A stretch of 32,501 nt of DNA from Candidatus Allofournierella excrementigallinarum (GCA_019119025.1 DWXV01000086.1:1-32501), one strand, 5' to 3'. Positions 1 to 7,066 are shown, numbered from the stretch's first letter. The notes: generated by a model not told the origin, from the letters alone. Numbers and translations: made by a program.

Positions 1-90
1 GCGTCAAAGCGCCTTGACAACCACCAAGGGTGCCTGCGGCGCTTTTCCTTGCGCTGCCATCAAAATCGCCACTTTTCCTGGTGCGGAGCA

Positions 91-199
91 GTTTTGCCCC
101 AGGATTTTGGATGAAGAAAGCACAAAGAGCAGCCCCGCAAGCCTTGGTGGCTTGGGGGCTGCTCTGCGTGTTTTATGCGCCAAAATCCCCAGGCAAAAC
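91..199. repeat. Nested imperfect palindrome
   Basis: The segments 91-110 and 180-199 are inverted repeats of each other, matching at 17 of 20 positions. They are centred on almost the same point (145) as the perfect inner hairpin at 126-165. The whole 109-base stretch could fold into one long interrupted hairpin. It lies in a gene-free stretch (1-253) after the leftward degV-like gene. It could be a two-way terminator or a REP/MITE-like repeat. No gene is visible in 1-253. Confidence 0.5.
126..165 (-). terminator. Probable intrinsic terminator
   Basis: Arms 126-136 and 155-165 pair perfectly over 11 bases. A further 6 pairs (138-143 with 149-154) lie above a single bulged G and close a 5-base loop. 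Read leftward, the stem is followed by a broken U-rich tract (TTTGTGCTTTCTTC). It lies about 90 bases after the degV-like stop codon and probably ends that transcript. The broken U-tract keeps confidence moderate. Confidence 0.45.
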
Positions 200-253
200 C
201 GTCGTTTTCTTATGCCACCCCGGCTTTGGCGGGGAGCGCTTTTTCTGTGTTTC

Positions 254-1123
254 TTATCGTTTTGCGCCCAGGAAGAAGAGCGCCACGGTGCCGGGGCCCG
301 AATGGGCGCCGATGACCGGGCCGATGGTGCCGATGTGCACTTCCTTCGCGCCCAGTTCCTTGCAGCGGTCGGCCACATACTGGCAGTCCTCGGGGCAGTC
401 GCCGTGGCTGACGAACACCACCTGCTCGGCGGGGGGCACGTCGCTGGAAGCGAAGTGCTTCACCAGGCCGTCCAGGCTGGCGCGGCGGCCGCGCACCTTT
501 TCCATGGCGATGAGGTGGCCCTCGTCGTCCACATGCAGCACCGGCTTGATGCCCAGCAGGGTGCCCACCACAGCGGCGCCGCCGCCCAGGCGGCCGCCGC
601 GCTTTAAGAACATCAGGTCGTCCACCGTGAACCAGGCGCACACCCGCATCTTGTTGGCCTCGAACCAGCCGGCCACTTCCTCGAGGCTCTTGCCCTCGTT
701 CTTCAGGGCGGCGGCGTAGTAGACCGCCAGGCCCTCGCCCATGCTGGCCTGCAGGGTGTCGATCACCCGCACGGTGCGCTCAGGATACTTTTCCGCCAGC
801 TCCTCCGCCGCCAGGCAGGCGGATTGATAGGTGCCGGACAGGCCGCTGGAAAAGGCCAGGTACAGGATGTCCTTGCCCGCTTCCAGCACGGGGGAGAAAG
901 CCTCCTCAAAGGCGGCCTGGTTGATCTGGCTGGTGGTGCTCATGCCGCCGGCGCGCAGGGCGTCGTAAAAGGCATGGGGGTCCAGCTCCCGGTTGTCGGG
1001 GTAGTTGCGGTACTCCTTGCCGTCAAGGGAAAAAAGCATGGGCAGCACTTCCACGCCCAGCTGCCGGACGAGCTCCGCCGTCAGGTCGGCGGTGGACTCG
1101 GTGAACAATACGTATTCGGCCAT
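254..1123 (-). CDS. DegV family fatty-acid-binding protein
   Basis: The 289-residue product matches the usual length of DegV proteins. These are soluble two-domain proteins that bind one fatty acid and, in Firmicutes, can hand it to fatty-acid kinase FakA. The family N-terminus is visible (TESTADL), as is the mid-protein IDTLQASMGEGL segment, which corresponds to the family's D-S/T-x-S-x-GxG stretch. The C-terminal GPVIGAHSGPG motif is also present. The ATG at 1123 is chosen because an AGGAG site lies just upstream and the family N-terminus starts there; longer readings run through the promoter. It appears to be transcribed alone, with its own promoter at 1162-1189. No FakA gene is in view, so lipid specificity is unknown. 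Confidence 0.9.
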   Translation of the reverse strand: MAEYVLFTESTADLTAELVRQLGVEVLPMLFSLDGKEYRNYPDNRELDPHAFYDALRAGGMSTTSQINQAAFEEAFSPVLEAGKDILYLAFSSGLSGTYQSACLAAEELAEKYPERTVRVIDTLQASMGEGLAVYYAAALKNEGKSLEEVAGWFEANKMRVCAWFTVDDLMFLKRGGRLGGGAAVVGTLLGIKPVLHVDDEGHLIAMEKVRGRRASLDGLVKHFASSDVPPAEQVVFVSHGDCPEDCQYVADRCKELGAKEVHIGTIGPVIGAHSGPGTVALFFLGAKR

Positions 1124-1161
1124 CGTTTTCACACACTCCTCTTCTTGTGGCTTATGGGGAA

Positions 1162-1189
1162 ATTGTACCACATGCGGGCCTGTTTTGAA
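1162..1189 (-). promoter_or_regulatory. Promoter of the degV-like gene
   Basis: Read leftward: -35 TTCAAA (1184-1189), a 16-base spacer, and -10 TACAAT (1162-1167). The ATG lies about 38 bases downstream of the -10 box. The assignment rests on motif match only. Confidence 0.5.
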
Positions 1190-1226
1190 AAGGCCCGCCG
1201 TTGTTTTTTTAACGGGCCGCCGCGGC

Positions 1227-1260
1227 AAAAAACCGCCCCCTGCCGGAGCGGGGGAGGCGG
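1227..1260 (-). terminator. Terminator after the TVP38/DedA-type gene
   Basis: Read leftward, a GC-rich hairpin (CCGCCTCCCCC pairing with GGGGGCGG, 1233-1260) is followed by six U residues (1227-1232). It lies about 37 bases past the stop of the membrane protein gene and before the degV promoter. Confidence 0.65.
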
Positions 1261-1296
1261 GGCTCCCGCGACGCGCCGGCGTTGGGGCGGCTGGTT

Positions 1297-1995
1297 TCAT
1301 TTCGGCGTCAGTTTGTCGCGGCGGCGGTGCAGCCAGTCCACGATGCGCTGCTCGCCCCGGATGCACGCAAGGCCCAGCGTGCCGGTGACCGCCCCCAGCA
1401 CCAGGGGCAGCACGATGTTGCCCTCGAAGAGGCTGTCGCCCGCCACGGTGCTGGCCAGCAGGGCGGGGAAGCGGGCCAGGGTGCAGATGAACAGGAACTG
1501 CCGGGGCTTCAGGGGCAGGAAGGGCCCGATGTAGGTGAGCAGGTCCTTGGGCATGCCGGGCAGGAAAAAGAGTAAGTACAACGCGCTGCGGACCCGCTTT
1601 TCATCCTGCAAAAAACGGTATTTGTGCAGCACCGCCGGGTCCACCGCTTTGGCCCCCAGGGCCCGCACGAAATAGTAGATCAGGGTGCTGCCGATGAGGA
1701 TGCCCACAAGGCAGAGCAAAAGCCCGCCCACCGGGCCGTAGAGCGCGCCGGCCATGATCTGCACCGGCTCGCCGGGCACAACGGCCACCACGATCTGAAA
1801 CACCTCCAGCCCCAGGAACACCAGCATGCCCCACACGCCGTGGGAGCGCACCCACTCCACAAATTCGTCCCGGGCGTTCTGGCTGGTGATGAGGGCCCAG
1901 ATCTCGTGGCGGAAGGCCACCGCCGCCGCGGCGCACCCGGCGCACAGCAGCGCCAGCACCGCCGCCGAGGCAAGCTGTTTTTTGCTTTTGTTCAT
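1297..1995 (-). CDS. TVP38/TMEM64 (DedA-like, SNARE-associated) membrane protein
   Basis: The 232-residue polytopic membrane protein fits the VTT/DedA superfamily. The diagnostic segment EPVQIMAGALYGPVGG is followed by a long hydrophobic helix, and a second conserved block reads FLPGMPKDLLTYIGPF. A hydrophobic stretch near residues 8-27 looks like a first membrane anchor. Members are linked to lipid scrambling or proton-dependent membrane homeostasis, but the transported species here cannot be read from sequence. The ATG at 1995 has a GGGAGGAG site a few bases upstream. It lies 58 bases after the lipoprotein gene, with a strong hairpin (2016-2042) between, so the two may be partly uncoupled. 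Confidence 0.88.
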   Translation of the reverse strand: MNKSKKQLASAAVLALLCAGCAAAAVAFRHEIWALITSQNARDEFVEWVRSHGVWGMLVFLGLEVFQIVVAVVPGEPVQIMAGALYGPVGGLLLCLVGILIGSTLIYYFVRALGAKAVDPAVLHKYRFLQDEKRVRSALYLLFFLPGMPKDLLTYIGPFLPLKPRQFLFICTLARFPALLASTVAGDSLFEGNIVLPLVLGAVTGTLGLACIRGEQRIVDWLHRRRDKLTPK

Positions 1996-2015
1996 AGGCT
2001 CCTCCCAAAGAGTGC

Positions 2016-2042
2016 GGCCCGGCGCCCCAAAGGCGCCGGGCC
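2016..2042 (-). terminator. Hairpin after the small lipoprotein gene
   Basis: Arms 2016-2026 and 2032-2042 pair perfectly over 11 G/C-rich bases with a 5-base loop. Read leftward it is followed only by GCACTCTTTGG, a poor U-tract. It could be a weak terminator or an mRNA-protecting hairpin between the lipoprotein and the membrane protein. Confidence 0.4.
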
Positions 2043-2053
2043 GGCGGATGCGG

Positions 2054-2305
2054 TCAGCCGGCACTGCCGGAGGTGACGGCGCTGTTGCCCATGCCCTCGC
2101 TGGCGGCAAGGCTGCCGCTGCCGGACGTGCCGGCCTCCATGCTGCCGGACATGCCGCCTTCCATGGACGAGCCGCCCGAGGCGCTGCTGCTCGCGGAAGG
2201 GGTGGGGGTGGGCTTTGTGCTGGAGGCGGGCTTGTCGCCGCCCCAGCAGCCGGCGAGGCTCAGCGTCAGGGCCAGAGCCGCCGCCACGGTCACGATGCGT
2301 TTCAT
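2054..2305 (-). CDS. Small low-complexity lipoprotein
   Basis: The 83-residue product starts with Lys-Arg and a hydrophobic stretch, ending in the lipobox LAGC with the lipidated Cys at position 20. The mature part is almost entirely Ser, Gly, Ala, Thr, Pro and Met, including repeated GGMSGS/MEAGTSGSG-like units. No domain is recognisable. It is predicted to be anchored on the outer face of the membrane, but its function is unknown. An AAGGAG site 8 bases before the ATG and a promoter at 2335-2363 support a real gene despite the odd composition. Confidence 0.75.
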   Translation of the reverse strand: MKRIVTVAAALALTLSLAGCWGGDKPASSTKPTPTPSASSSASGGSSMEGGMSGSMEAGTSGSGSLAASEGMGNSAVTSGSAG

Positions 2306-2334
2306 AAACGATGCTCCTTTGCAGAACGATGTGT

Positions 2335-2363
2335 GGTATAAAACCACCCGTAGTGTTCCACAA
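2335..2363 (-). promoter_or_regulatory. Promoter of the lipoprotein gene
   Basis: Read leftward: -35 TTGTGG (2358-2363), a 17-base spacer, and -10 TATACC (2335-2340), about 30 bases before the ATG. A small hairpin at 2371-2385 followed by ATCTTTTG lies just beyond the rsmE stop and may end the upstream transcript. Confidence 0.45.
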
Positions 2364-2391
2364 AAGATGCGCGGCTATGCGCCGCCCGGGC

Positions 2392-3111
2392 TCATTCCAG
2401 CTGGCCGGCCAGGGTCATCACCGCGGCGAGGCCCGCCACCGGGGCGGTCTCGCAGCGCAGGATGCGCCTGCCCAGGCCCACCGGCACCGCGCCGGCGGCG
2501 GTGAGGGCCGCCGCCTCCTCGGGGGAAAAGCCCCCTTCGGCCCCGGTGATGAGGGCGATGCGCTTTTGATCCTTCACCAGCGTGCGCAGGCTCTCGCCGC
2601 CGCCCTCGTAGAAAAAGAGCACCAGGTCGAACTGGTCAAAGCGGGCGGGCAGGTCCTTGATTTCCAGGGGCAGCTCCACCGCGGGCACGAGGCCCCGGCC
2701 CGCCTGTTTCGCCGCCTCGGCGGCGATGCGGGCGTAGCGGGCGTTCTTCTGCTCCTCTTTTTTGGGGGCGGCCACGCAGAAGCGGCTGAAGAAGGGCACA
2801 ACGCGCACCGCGCCCAGCTCCACCGCCTTCTGGACGATGAACTCCAGCTTATCCTGCTTGGGATAGCCGGCGAAGAGGGTCACCTCCACCGAGGGCTCGG
2901 CGGAGGTGGGGCGCTTTTCCAGCAGCCGCAGCTCCACTCGGTCGGGGGCCACGGAGGTGACGGCGGCGGTGTAGTCAAAGCCCGCCCCGTCGCACAAAAT
3001 GACCGCGTCGCCGGGTTTTGCCCGCATCACCCGGCCCAGGTGACGGGCGTTTTGGCCGGTGAGGGCGGCGGTGGTTTCGGTGAATTCCGAAGCGAAATAG
3101 CGGTGGGGCAT
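2392..3111 (-). CDS. rsmE: 16S rRNA (uracil-1498-N3)-methyltransferase
   Basis: RsmE methylates U1498 of 16S rRNA using SAM. The 239-residue length is typical. The SPOUT knot hallmarks are present: LITGAEGGFSPEE (about 188-200) and VGLGRRILRCETA (about 211-223), plus the AAKQAGRG stretch near 133-140 in the position of the family's EQxxR motif. The N-terminal PUA-like region begins MPHRYF. It starts 3 bases after the prmA stop, so the two are one operon, the common prmA-rsmE pairing. Confidence 0.95.
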   Translation of the reverse strand: MPHRYFASEFTETTAALTGQNARHLGRVMRAKPGDAVILCDGAGFDYTAAVTSVAPDRVELRLLEKRPTSAEPSVEVTLFAGYPKQDKLEFIVQKAVELGAVRVVPFFSRFCVAAPKKEEQKNARYARIAAEAAKQAGRGLVPAVELPLEIKDLPARFDQFDLVLFFYEGGGESLRTLVKDQKRIALITGAEGGFSPEEAAALTAAGAVPVGLGRRILRCETAPVAGLAAVMTLAGQLE

Positions 3112-3114
3112 CTC

Positions 3115-4032
3115 TCACACCTCACCCCTGCAGAGGATGGCCGCCCAGCCGCCCTGACGGCGCACCTCGGCCACCTTGAGGCCCGCGGCGGCAAGGCCGG
3201 CGCACACTTCCTCTTCCCGGGCGTCGATGATGCCGCTGGCGATAAAGACGCCGCCTTCCGCCAGCAGGCCGGGCACGCAGGGGGCCAGATGCAGGATGGC
3301 GTTGGCCACGATGTTGGCGGTGATGATGTCGTACTTGCCGGCGGCCTTGTCGGACAGGTCCCCCACCAGCACCTTCAGCCGGCCTTCCACGCCGTTCAGC
3401 CGGGCGTTTTCGCCGGCGGTGCGCACGCACATGGGGTCGATGTCCACCCCTTCGGCCTCGGCCGCCCCCAGCTTGAGGGCCGCGATGGCCAAAATGCCGC
3501 TGCCGGTGCCGATGTCCAGCACCCGCTCGCCGCCCTTCACCAGCTCGTCCAGCGCGGCAAGGCACAGGGCGGTGGTCTCGTGGGTGCCGGTGCCGAAGGC
3601 CATGCCGGGGTCCAGCCGGATGACCGTGCGGTCGGTGGGGTAGTCCTCCCAGCTGGGCACGACGGCCAGCCGCCTGCCGATGGGCAGGGCGTGGTAATAG
3701 GCCTTCCAGGCGGTCTCCCAGTCCTGCTGCTCCACGCCGTCCGCCGCCAGCGAGTAGTCCAGCTCGGCCCCCTCCAGCCGGCCCCGCAGAAGGTCCAGCA
3801 CCTCGGCGGGGTTCTCGTCGGGGGAGAGATACAGGTGCACCGTCACATGGGTGCGGTCCTTGTCCAGCAGGTCCTGCTCGATGAGGTCCACGTGGGCGAT
3901 GCGCTCCACCTGTTCTTCCAGGTCGGAATAGTCCTCGATGTAGATGCCGCCGCCGGACACGCCGGTGGCGATGGCTTCGGCGGTGTCCGCCTGGGGTTTG
4001 GGAACGGTGATCTTGATGTCGGTCCACTGCAT
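3115..4032 (-). CDS. prmA: Ribosomal protein L11 methyltransferase
   Basis: PrmA trimethylates ribosomal protein L11 using SAM. The 305-residue protein has the family N-terminal domain, FGTGTHETT (146-154), the SAM-binding glycine loop DIGTGSGILA (173-182), and the catalytic-loop NIVAN motif (240-244). The ATG at 4032 is preceded by an AAGGAGGG site. It is first in the prmA-rsmE operon and has a TATAAT-type promoter about 40 bases upstream. Confidence 0.96.
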   Translation of the reverse strand: MQWTDIKITVPKPQADTAEAIATGVSGGGIYIEDYSDLEEQVERIAHVDLIEQDLLDKDRTHVTVHLYLSPDENPAEVLDLLRGRLEGAELDYSLAADGVEQQDWETAWKAYYHALPIGRRLAVVPSWEDYPTDRTVIRLDPGMAFGTGTHETTALCLAALDELVKGGERVLDIGTGSGILAIAALKLGAAEAEGVDIDPMCVRTAGENARLNGVEGRLKVLVGDLSDKAAGKYDIITANIVANAILHLAPCVPGLLAEGGVFIASGIIDAREEEVCAGLAAAGLKVAEVRRQGGWAAILCRGEV

Positions 4033-4072
4033 AAAGGGGCCCTCCTTGGGGTGGTTTCGTCTCTAATGTACT

Positions 4073-4103
4073 ATTATAGCACCCCTGGCGGCGTTTTTGT
4101 GAA
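4073..4103 (-). promoter_or_regulatory. Promoter of prmA-rsmE
   Basis: Read leftward: -10 TATAAT (4073-4078), a perfect consensus, with a possible -35 TTCACA (4098-4103) at a 19-base spacing, slightly long. The ATG of prmA is about 41 bases downstream of the -10 box. Confidence 0.6.
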
Positions 4104-4201
4104 AAAAGAAAGAACAAACGCCCCTTTGTTCCATAGAACGAGGGGCAGGGCCGGGAGTTTTCAACAAAAAGCGGGCCCCGCGGGGGCGGCAGGGGGCGGC
4201 G

Positions 4202-4336
4202 GGCTTTCAGCCGGTGGATGGTGAGCAGGTCGGTGAGGGTCTGGGTGGGATGCTGGTGGCCGCCGGCGTTGATTGGCGGGCAGCCCACCCTGGAAGCGGC
4301 CACGGCGGGGGCAGCATCCACTGCATCACCCAGCAG
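4202..4336 (-). pseudogene. pyrB: Internal fragment of aspartate carbamoyltransferase (pyrB)
   Basis: Read leftward, one frame encodes about 38 residues that look like the middle of aspartate carbamoyltransferase: VGCPPINAGG, then HQHPTQTLTDLLTIHRLK. In intact enzymes this region reads INAGDGxxQHPTQTLLDLxTI and contributes His and Gln to the carbamoyl-phosphate site. Here two residues of the AGDG loop are missing (an in-frame loss of 6 bases), and both flanks diverge into unrelated sequence. There is no start, no C-terminal half and no ribosome site. It is best read as a gene relic. Confidence 0.7.
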
Positions 4337-4396
4337 CAGGTGAAATGAGCCTTTCGGGCAGCGGCGCGGGCGCTCTCCTTTTTTTGCAAAAAGGGA

Positions 4397-4425
4397 TTGA
4401 CAAATCCCCGCCGGTGGAGTATCAT
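4397..4425 (+). promoter_or_regulatory. Promoter of the feo operon
   Basis: -35 TTGACA (4397-4402), a 17-base spacer and -10 TATCAT (4420-4425) form a near-consensus promoter. The predicted transcription start, near 4432, is covered or touched by the palindrome at 4435-4450, the classical position for a repressor. Confidence 0.75.
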
Positions 4426-4434
4426 CAGGTAGAA

Positions 4435-4450
4435 GTTAGTAATAGCTAAC
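4435..4450. promoter_or_regulatory. Iron-type operator, copy 1
   Basis: Palindrome GTTAG-TAATAG-CTAAC with perfect 5-base arms, beginning 10 bases after the feo -10 box. The TTAG/CTAA arms recall DtxR/IdeR-family sites (TTAGG...CCTAA). Two further copies, at 4493 and 4811, share the same 6-base spacing. An Fe(II)-dependent repressor is inferred. Confidence 0.65.
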
Positions 4451-4460
4451 GCTCCGCCGG

Positions 4461-4481
4461 GCCGGCTCTGCCGGCTTTTTT
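4461..4481 (+). terminator. Short intrinsic terminator in the feo leader
   Basis: GCCGGC-TCT-GCCGGC followed by six T residues (4476-4481). Outer bases (CGCCG before, CGGCG after the T-run) could compete for pairing. It lies between the feo promoter and feoA, so transcripts would stop after about 50 bases unless read-through occurs. It may act as an attenuator. Confidence 0.55.
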
Positions 4482-4492
4482 GCGGCGGCGGG

Positions 4493-4508
4493 ATTAGTTT
4501 TATCTAAC
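4493..4508. promoter_or_regulatory. Iron-type operator, copy 2
   Basis: ATTAG-TTTTAT-CTAAC: arms TTAG/CTAA with a 6-base spacer, one flank base off symmetry. It sits 45 bases before the feoA start codon, downstream of the leader terminator. Confidence 0.55.
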
Positions 4509-4553
4509 CACCGGTGCCGCCGCACCGTGTTCCGCTGAAAGCAGGTGAAACAA

Positions 4554-4766
4554 ATGACCTTGAACAACGCCGACGCCGGCCGGGAATACATCATCCGGGC
4601 CATCGACACCGACGACGAGGAGATGGACGCTTTTCTGTTCAGCCTCGGGTGCTTTTCCGGCGAGCCCATCACCGTGGTCTCCCGCCTGAAGGGCGGCTGC
4701 GTGGTGGCCATCAAGGACGGCCGCTACACTATCGACGACCAGCTGGCCGGGGCCATCCGCGTCTGA
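4554..4766 (+). CDS. feoA: FeoA family ferrous iron transport protein
   Basis: The 70-residue SH3-like FeoA protein is cytoplasmic and supports FeoB-driven Fe(II) uptake. The pattern LGCFSGEPITVVSRLKGGCVVAIKD fits the family's G-hydrophobic-G-x-P-I/V core followed by a strand rich in small residues. The ATG at 4554 is preferred over the GTG at 4545, because AGGTG at 4543-4547 is then at ribosome-site distance. A second palindrome and a 123-base gap separate it from feoB. Confidence 0.88.
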   Translation: MTLNNADAGREYIIRAIDTDDEEMDAFLFSLGCFSGEPITVVSRLKGGCVVAIKDGRYTIDDQLAGAIRV

Positions 4767-4810
4767 CGCGCCTGGCCGCCCCCGCATGTTACAGACCGCC
4801 GCGCCCCGTG

Positions 4811-4826
4811 GTTAGTTAAGGCTAAC
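4811..4826. promoter_or_regulatory. Iron-type operator, copy 3
   Basis: GTTAG-TTAAGG-CTAAC; with flanking G and C (4810-4827) the arms reach 6 perfect bases. It lies between feoA and feoB, 63 bases before the feoB start. This suggests a second regulated promoter or a roadblock, though I see no convincing -35/-10 pair here. Confidence 0.6.
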
Positions 4827-4889
4827 CATTCGGCGTTTGCGATAGAACGCCCCTTTGCGGGGCAGTGAGCAAAACAGGAGGAACCGCTT

Positions 4890-6896
4890 ATGAGAATCGC
4901 TCTGACCGGAAACCCCAACTCCGGCAAGACCACCATGTACAACGCCCTCACCGGGCGCAGCGAGAAGGTGGGCAACTGGGCCGGCGTTACCGTGGAAAAG
5001 AAGGAACACCCCATCAGGAAGAGCTTTTGCCCCGCCGGGGAGGAGCTGGTGGCCGTGGACCTGCCCGGCGCCTACTCCATGTCGCCCTTCACCTCGGAGG
5101 AGAGCATCACCAGCAGCTATGTGCGCCATGAGCACCCGGACGCCATCATCAACATCGTGGACGCCACCAACCTCTCCCGCAGCCTGTTCTTCACCACCCA
5201 GCTGCTGGAGCTGGGGGTGCCGGTGGTGGTGGCGCTGAACAAAAACGACGCCAGCGAGAAAAAGGGCATCACCATCGACGACGACGCCCTCTCGGCGGCC
5301 CTGGGCTGCCCGGTCATCCCCACCGTCTCCACCGCGGGCGCCGGCCTGCGGGAGGCGGTGGCCGCCGCGGCGGGCCTCTACGGCAAAGGCCAGAAGGCTC
5401 CCTACGTGCAGGGCGAGGTGGACCTGACCGATAAAAAGGCGGTGGAAGAGGCCGACCGCCGGCGCTTCGCCTTTGTGAACCAGCTGGTGAGCAGGGTGGA
5501 AAAGCGCCAGGTGCTCACCCGGGAAAAGGGCCGGGGCGACGCCATCGACGCGGTGCTGACCAACCGCTGGGCGGGTATCCCCATCTTCGCGCTGGTGATG
5601 TTCCTGGTGTTCCAGATCAGCCAGGTGTGGGTGGGCCCCTTCATCGCCGACGCGCTGGTGGCGCAGATCGAGACCTTCCAGGGCTTTGTGGCGGACAGCC
5701 TGGCCGACGCCAACCCCCTGCTCACCGCCCTGCTGGCGGACGGCATCATCGGCGGCGTGGGCGCTGTGGTGGGCTTCCTGCCCCTGGTGATGGTGATGTA
5801 CTTCCTCATCGCCTTGCTGGAGGACTGCGGCTATATGTCCCGCGTGGCGGTGGTGCTGGACCCCATCTTCAAAAAAGTGGGCCTTTCCGGCAAGTCGGTC
5901 ATCCCCTTCGTCATCGGCACCGGCTGCGCCATCCCCGGCGTGATGGCCAGCCGCACCATCCGCAACGAGCGGGAGCGCCGCGCCACCGCCATGCTCACCC
6001 CCTTCATGCCCTGCGGCGCGAAGATCCCGGTCATCAGCCTGTTCGCCGGCGCTTTCTTTGCGGACGCGGGCTGGGTGAGCTTTGTGATGTACTTCACCGG
6101 CATTGTGCTCATCTTCCTTGGCGCGCTGCTGGTGAACCGCATCGCCGGCTACAAGAACCGCAAGAGCTTTTTCATCATCGAGCTGCCCGAGTATAAAGTG
6201 CCCTCCCTGTGGTTCGCCTTCAAGGCCATGTGCAGCCGCGGCTGGGCCTACATCGTGAAGGCCGCCACCATCATCCTGCTGTGCAACACCGCCGTGCAGA
6301 TCATGCAGACCTTCGCCTGGAACTTCACGGTGGCCGAGGCGGCGGACCAGTCCATCCTGGCCTCCATCGCCGCCCCCTTCGCCGTTCTGCTGGTGCCCGT
6401 GGTGGGCGTGCTCAGCTGGCAGCTGGCGGCCGCCGCCGTCACCGGCTTCATCGCCAAGGAGAACGTGGTGGGCACCCTGGCCGTCTGCTTTGTGGGCCTT
6501 GAGAACTTCATCGACACCGACGAACTGGCCATGCTGGAGGGCTCCGGCGCCGAGGTGGCGGGCATCATCGCCATCACCAAGGTGGCGGCCCTGGCCTACC
6601 TGATGTTCAACCTGTACACCCCGCCCTGCTTTGCCGCCATCGGCGCGATGAACAGCGAAATGAAAAGCGCAAAGTGGCTGTGGGCCGGCATCGGCCTGCA
6701 GCTGGGCACCGGGTATTCGGTGGGCGTGCTGGTCTACCAGTTCGGCACCCTTTTCACCACCGGGTCCTTCGGCCCGGGCGCGGCGCCCGGCCTTGCCGCC
6801 GTGGCCGCCTTTGCCGCCCTCCTCGCCTGGCTGTGCCTGCGGAGCGGCCGCTCGCTGGCCAAGGAGTACTCCCTCAAGGGGGTGAGCGCCGCATGA
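4890..6896 (+). CDS. feoB: Ferrous iron transporter FeoB
   Basis: The 668-residue inner-membrane Fe(II) transporter has an N-terminal G-protein domain. Nucleotide motifs are GNPNSGKT (7-14, G1), DLPG (57-60, G3) and NKND (117-120, G4). Two Gate-like halves follow. The first carries GTGCAIPGVMASRTI and PFMPCGAKIPV, with the conserved Cys residues of the pore. A further 8-10 membrane helices run to the C-terminus. The length is at the short end for FeoB. An AGGAGG site precedes the ATG. Its stop overlaps the start of the next gene (ATGA), implying coupled translation. Expression is probably repressed by iron through the TTAG-N6-CTAA sites. Confidence 0.97.
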   Translation: MRIALTGNPNSGKTTMYNALTGRSEKVGNWAGVTVEKKEHPIRKSFCPAGEELVAVDLPGAYSMSPFTSEESITSSYVRHEHPDAIINIVDATNLSRSLFFTTQLLELGVPVVVALNKNDASEKKGITIDDDALSAALGCPVIPTVSTAGAGLREAVAAAAGLYGKGQKAPYVQGEVDLTDKKAVEEADRRRFAFVNQLVSRVEKRQVLTREKGRGDAIDAVLTNRWAGIPIFALVMFLVFQISQVWVGPFIADALVAQIETFQGFVADSLADANPLLTALLADGIIGGVGAVVGFLPLVMVMYFLIALLEDCGYMSRVAVVLDPIFKKVGLSGKSVIPFVIGTGCAIPGVMASRTIRNERERRATAMLTPFMPCGAKIPVISLFAGAFFADAGWVSFVMYFTGIVLIFLGALLVNRIAGYKNRKSFFIIELPEYKVPSLWFAFKAMCSRGWAYIVKAATIILLCNTAVQIMQTFAWNFTVAEAADQSILASIAAPFAVLLVPVVGVLSWQLAAAAVTGFIAKENVVGTLAVCFVGLENFIDTDELAMLEGSGAEVAGIIAITKVAALAYLMFNLYTPPCFAAIGAMNSEMKSAKWLWAGIGLQLGTGYSVGVLVYQFGTLFTTGSFGPGAAPGLAAVAAFAALLAWLCLRSGRSLAKEYSLKGVSAA

Positions 6897-7066
6897 TGGC
6901 CGACCTCATCGCCGGCGGCGTCATCGCCGCCATCGTCCTGGCCGCCGCCTTCTATGTCTACAAGGCGAAAAAGAGCGGCAAAAAGTGCATCGGCTGCCCC
7001 GACTCCGGCGGCTGCTCCGGCGGCTGTTCCGGCTGCCGCGGGTGCGGGGCGCAAAAAGAGCGCTGA
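6893..7066 (+). CDS. FeoB-associated Cys-rich membrane protein
   Basis: The 57-residue protein has one N-terminal membrane helix (about 5-24). A short basic stretch follows (KAKKSGKK), then a tail with seven Cys in Cys-Gly/Ser patterns (CIGCPDSGGC, CSGC, CRGC). This matches the small Cys-rich partner often encoded directly after feoB in Firmicutes, which may bind iron or thiols near the transporter; its role is not settled. Its ATG overlaps the feoB stop by 4 bases. A second in-frame ATG follows immediately. The gene ends the feo operon before the shared terminator. Confidence 0.85.
   Translation: MMADLIAGGVIAAIVLAAAFYVYKAKKSGKKCIGCPDSGGCSGGCSGCRGCGAQKER

Larger units (their letters stand above)
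4033..4553. other. Long intergenic region between prmA and feoA
   Basis: This 521-base stretch has no intact gene. From left to right it holds the leftward prmA promoter (4073-4103), a small hairpin near 4118-4142, a pyrB gene fragment in leftward orientation (about 4202-4336), and the rightward feo promoter (4397-4425). It ends with two palindromic operator-like sites separated by a short intrinsic terminator. Bases 4143-4200 are G/C-rich and hold nothing I can name. Confidence 0.6.

Noticed and set aside
2311..4224. Long rightward open frame opposite rsmE and prmA
   Set aside because: It is antisense to two clearly recognised genes, is rich in His/Gly/Ala/Gln as expected for a G/C-rich shadow frame, and has no ribosome site.
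4545..4547. GTG at 4545 as the feoA start
   Set aside because: It overlaps the AGGTG ribosome site that is well placed for the ATG at 4554.
4847..4862. GCCCCTTTGCGGGGC hairpin as a third copy of the structured repeat
   Set aside because: Only a short GC hairpin is shared; the CACCGG hairpin and the GCCAAC-GCAT core are missing.
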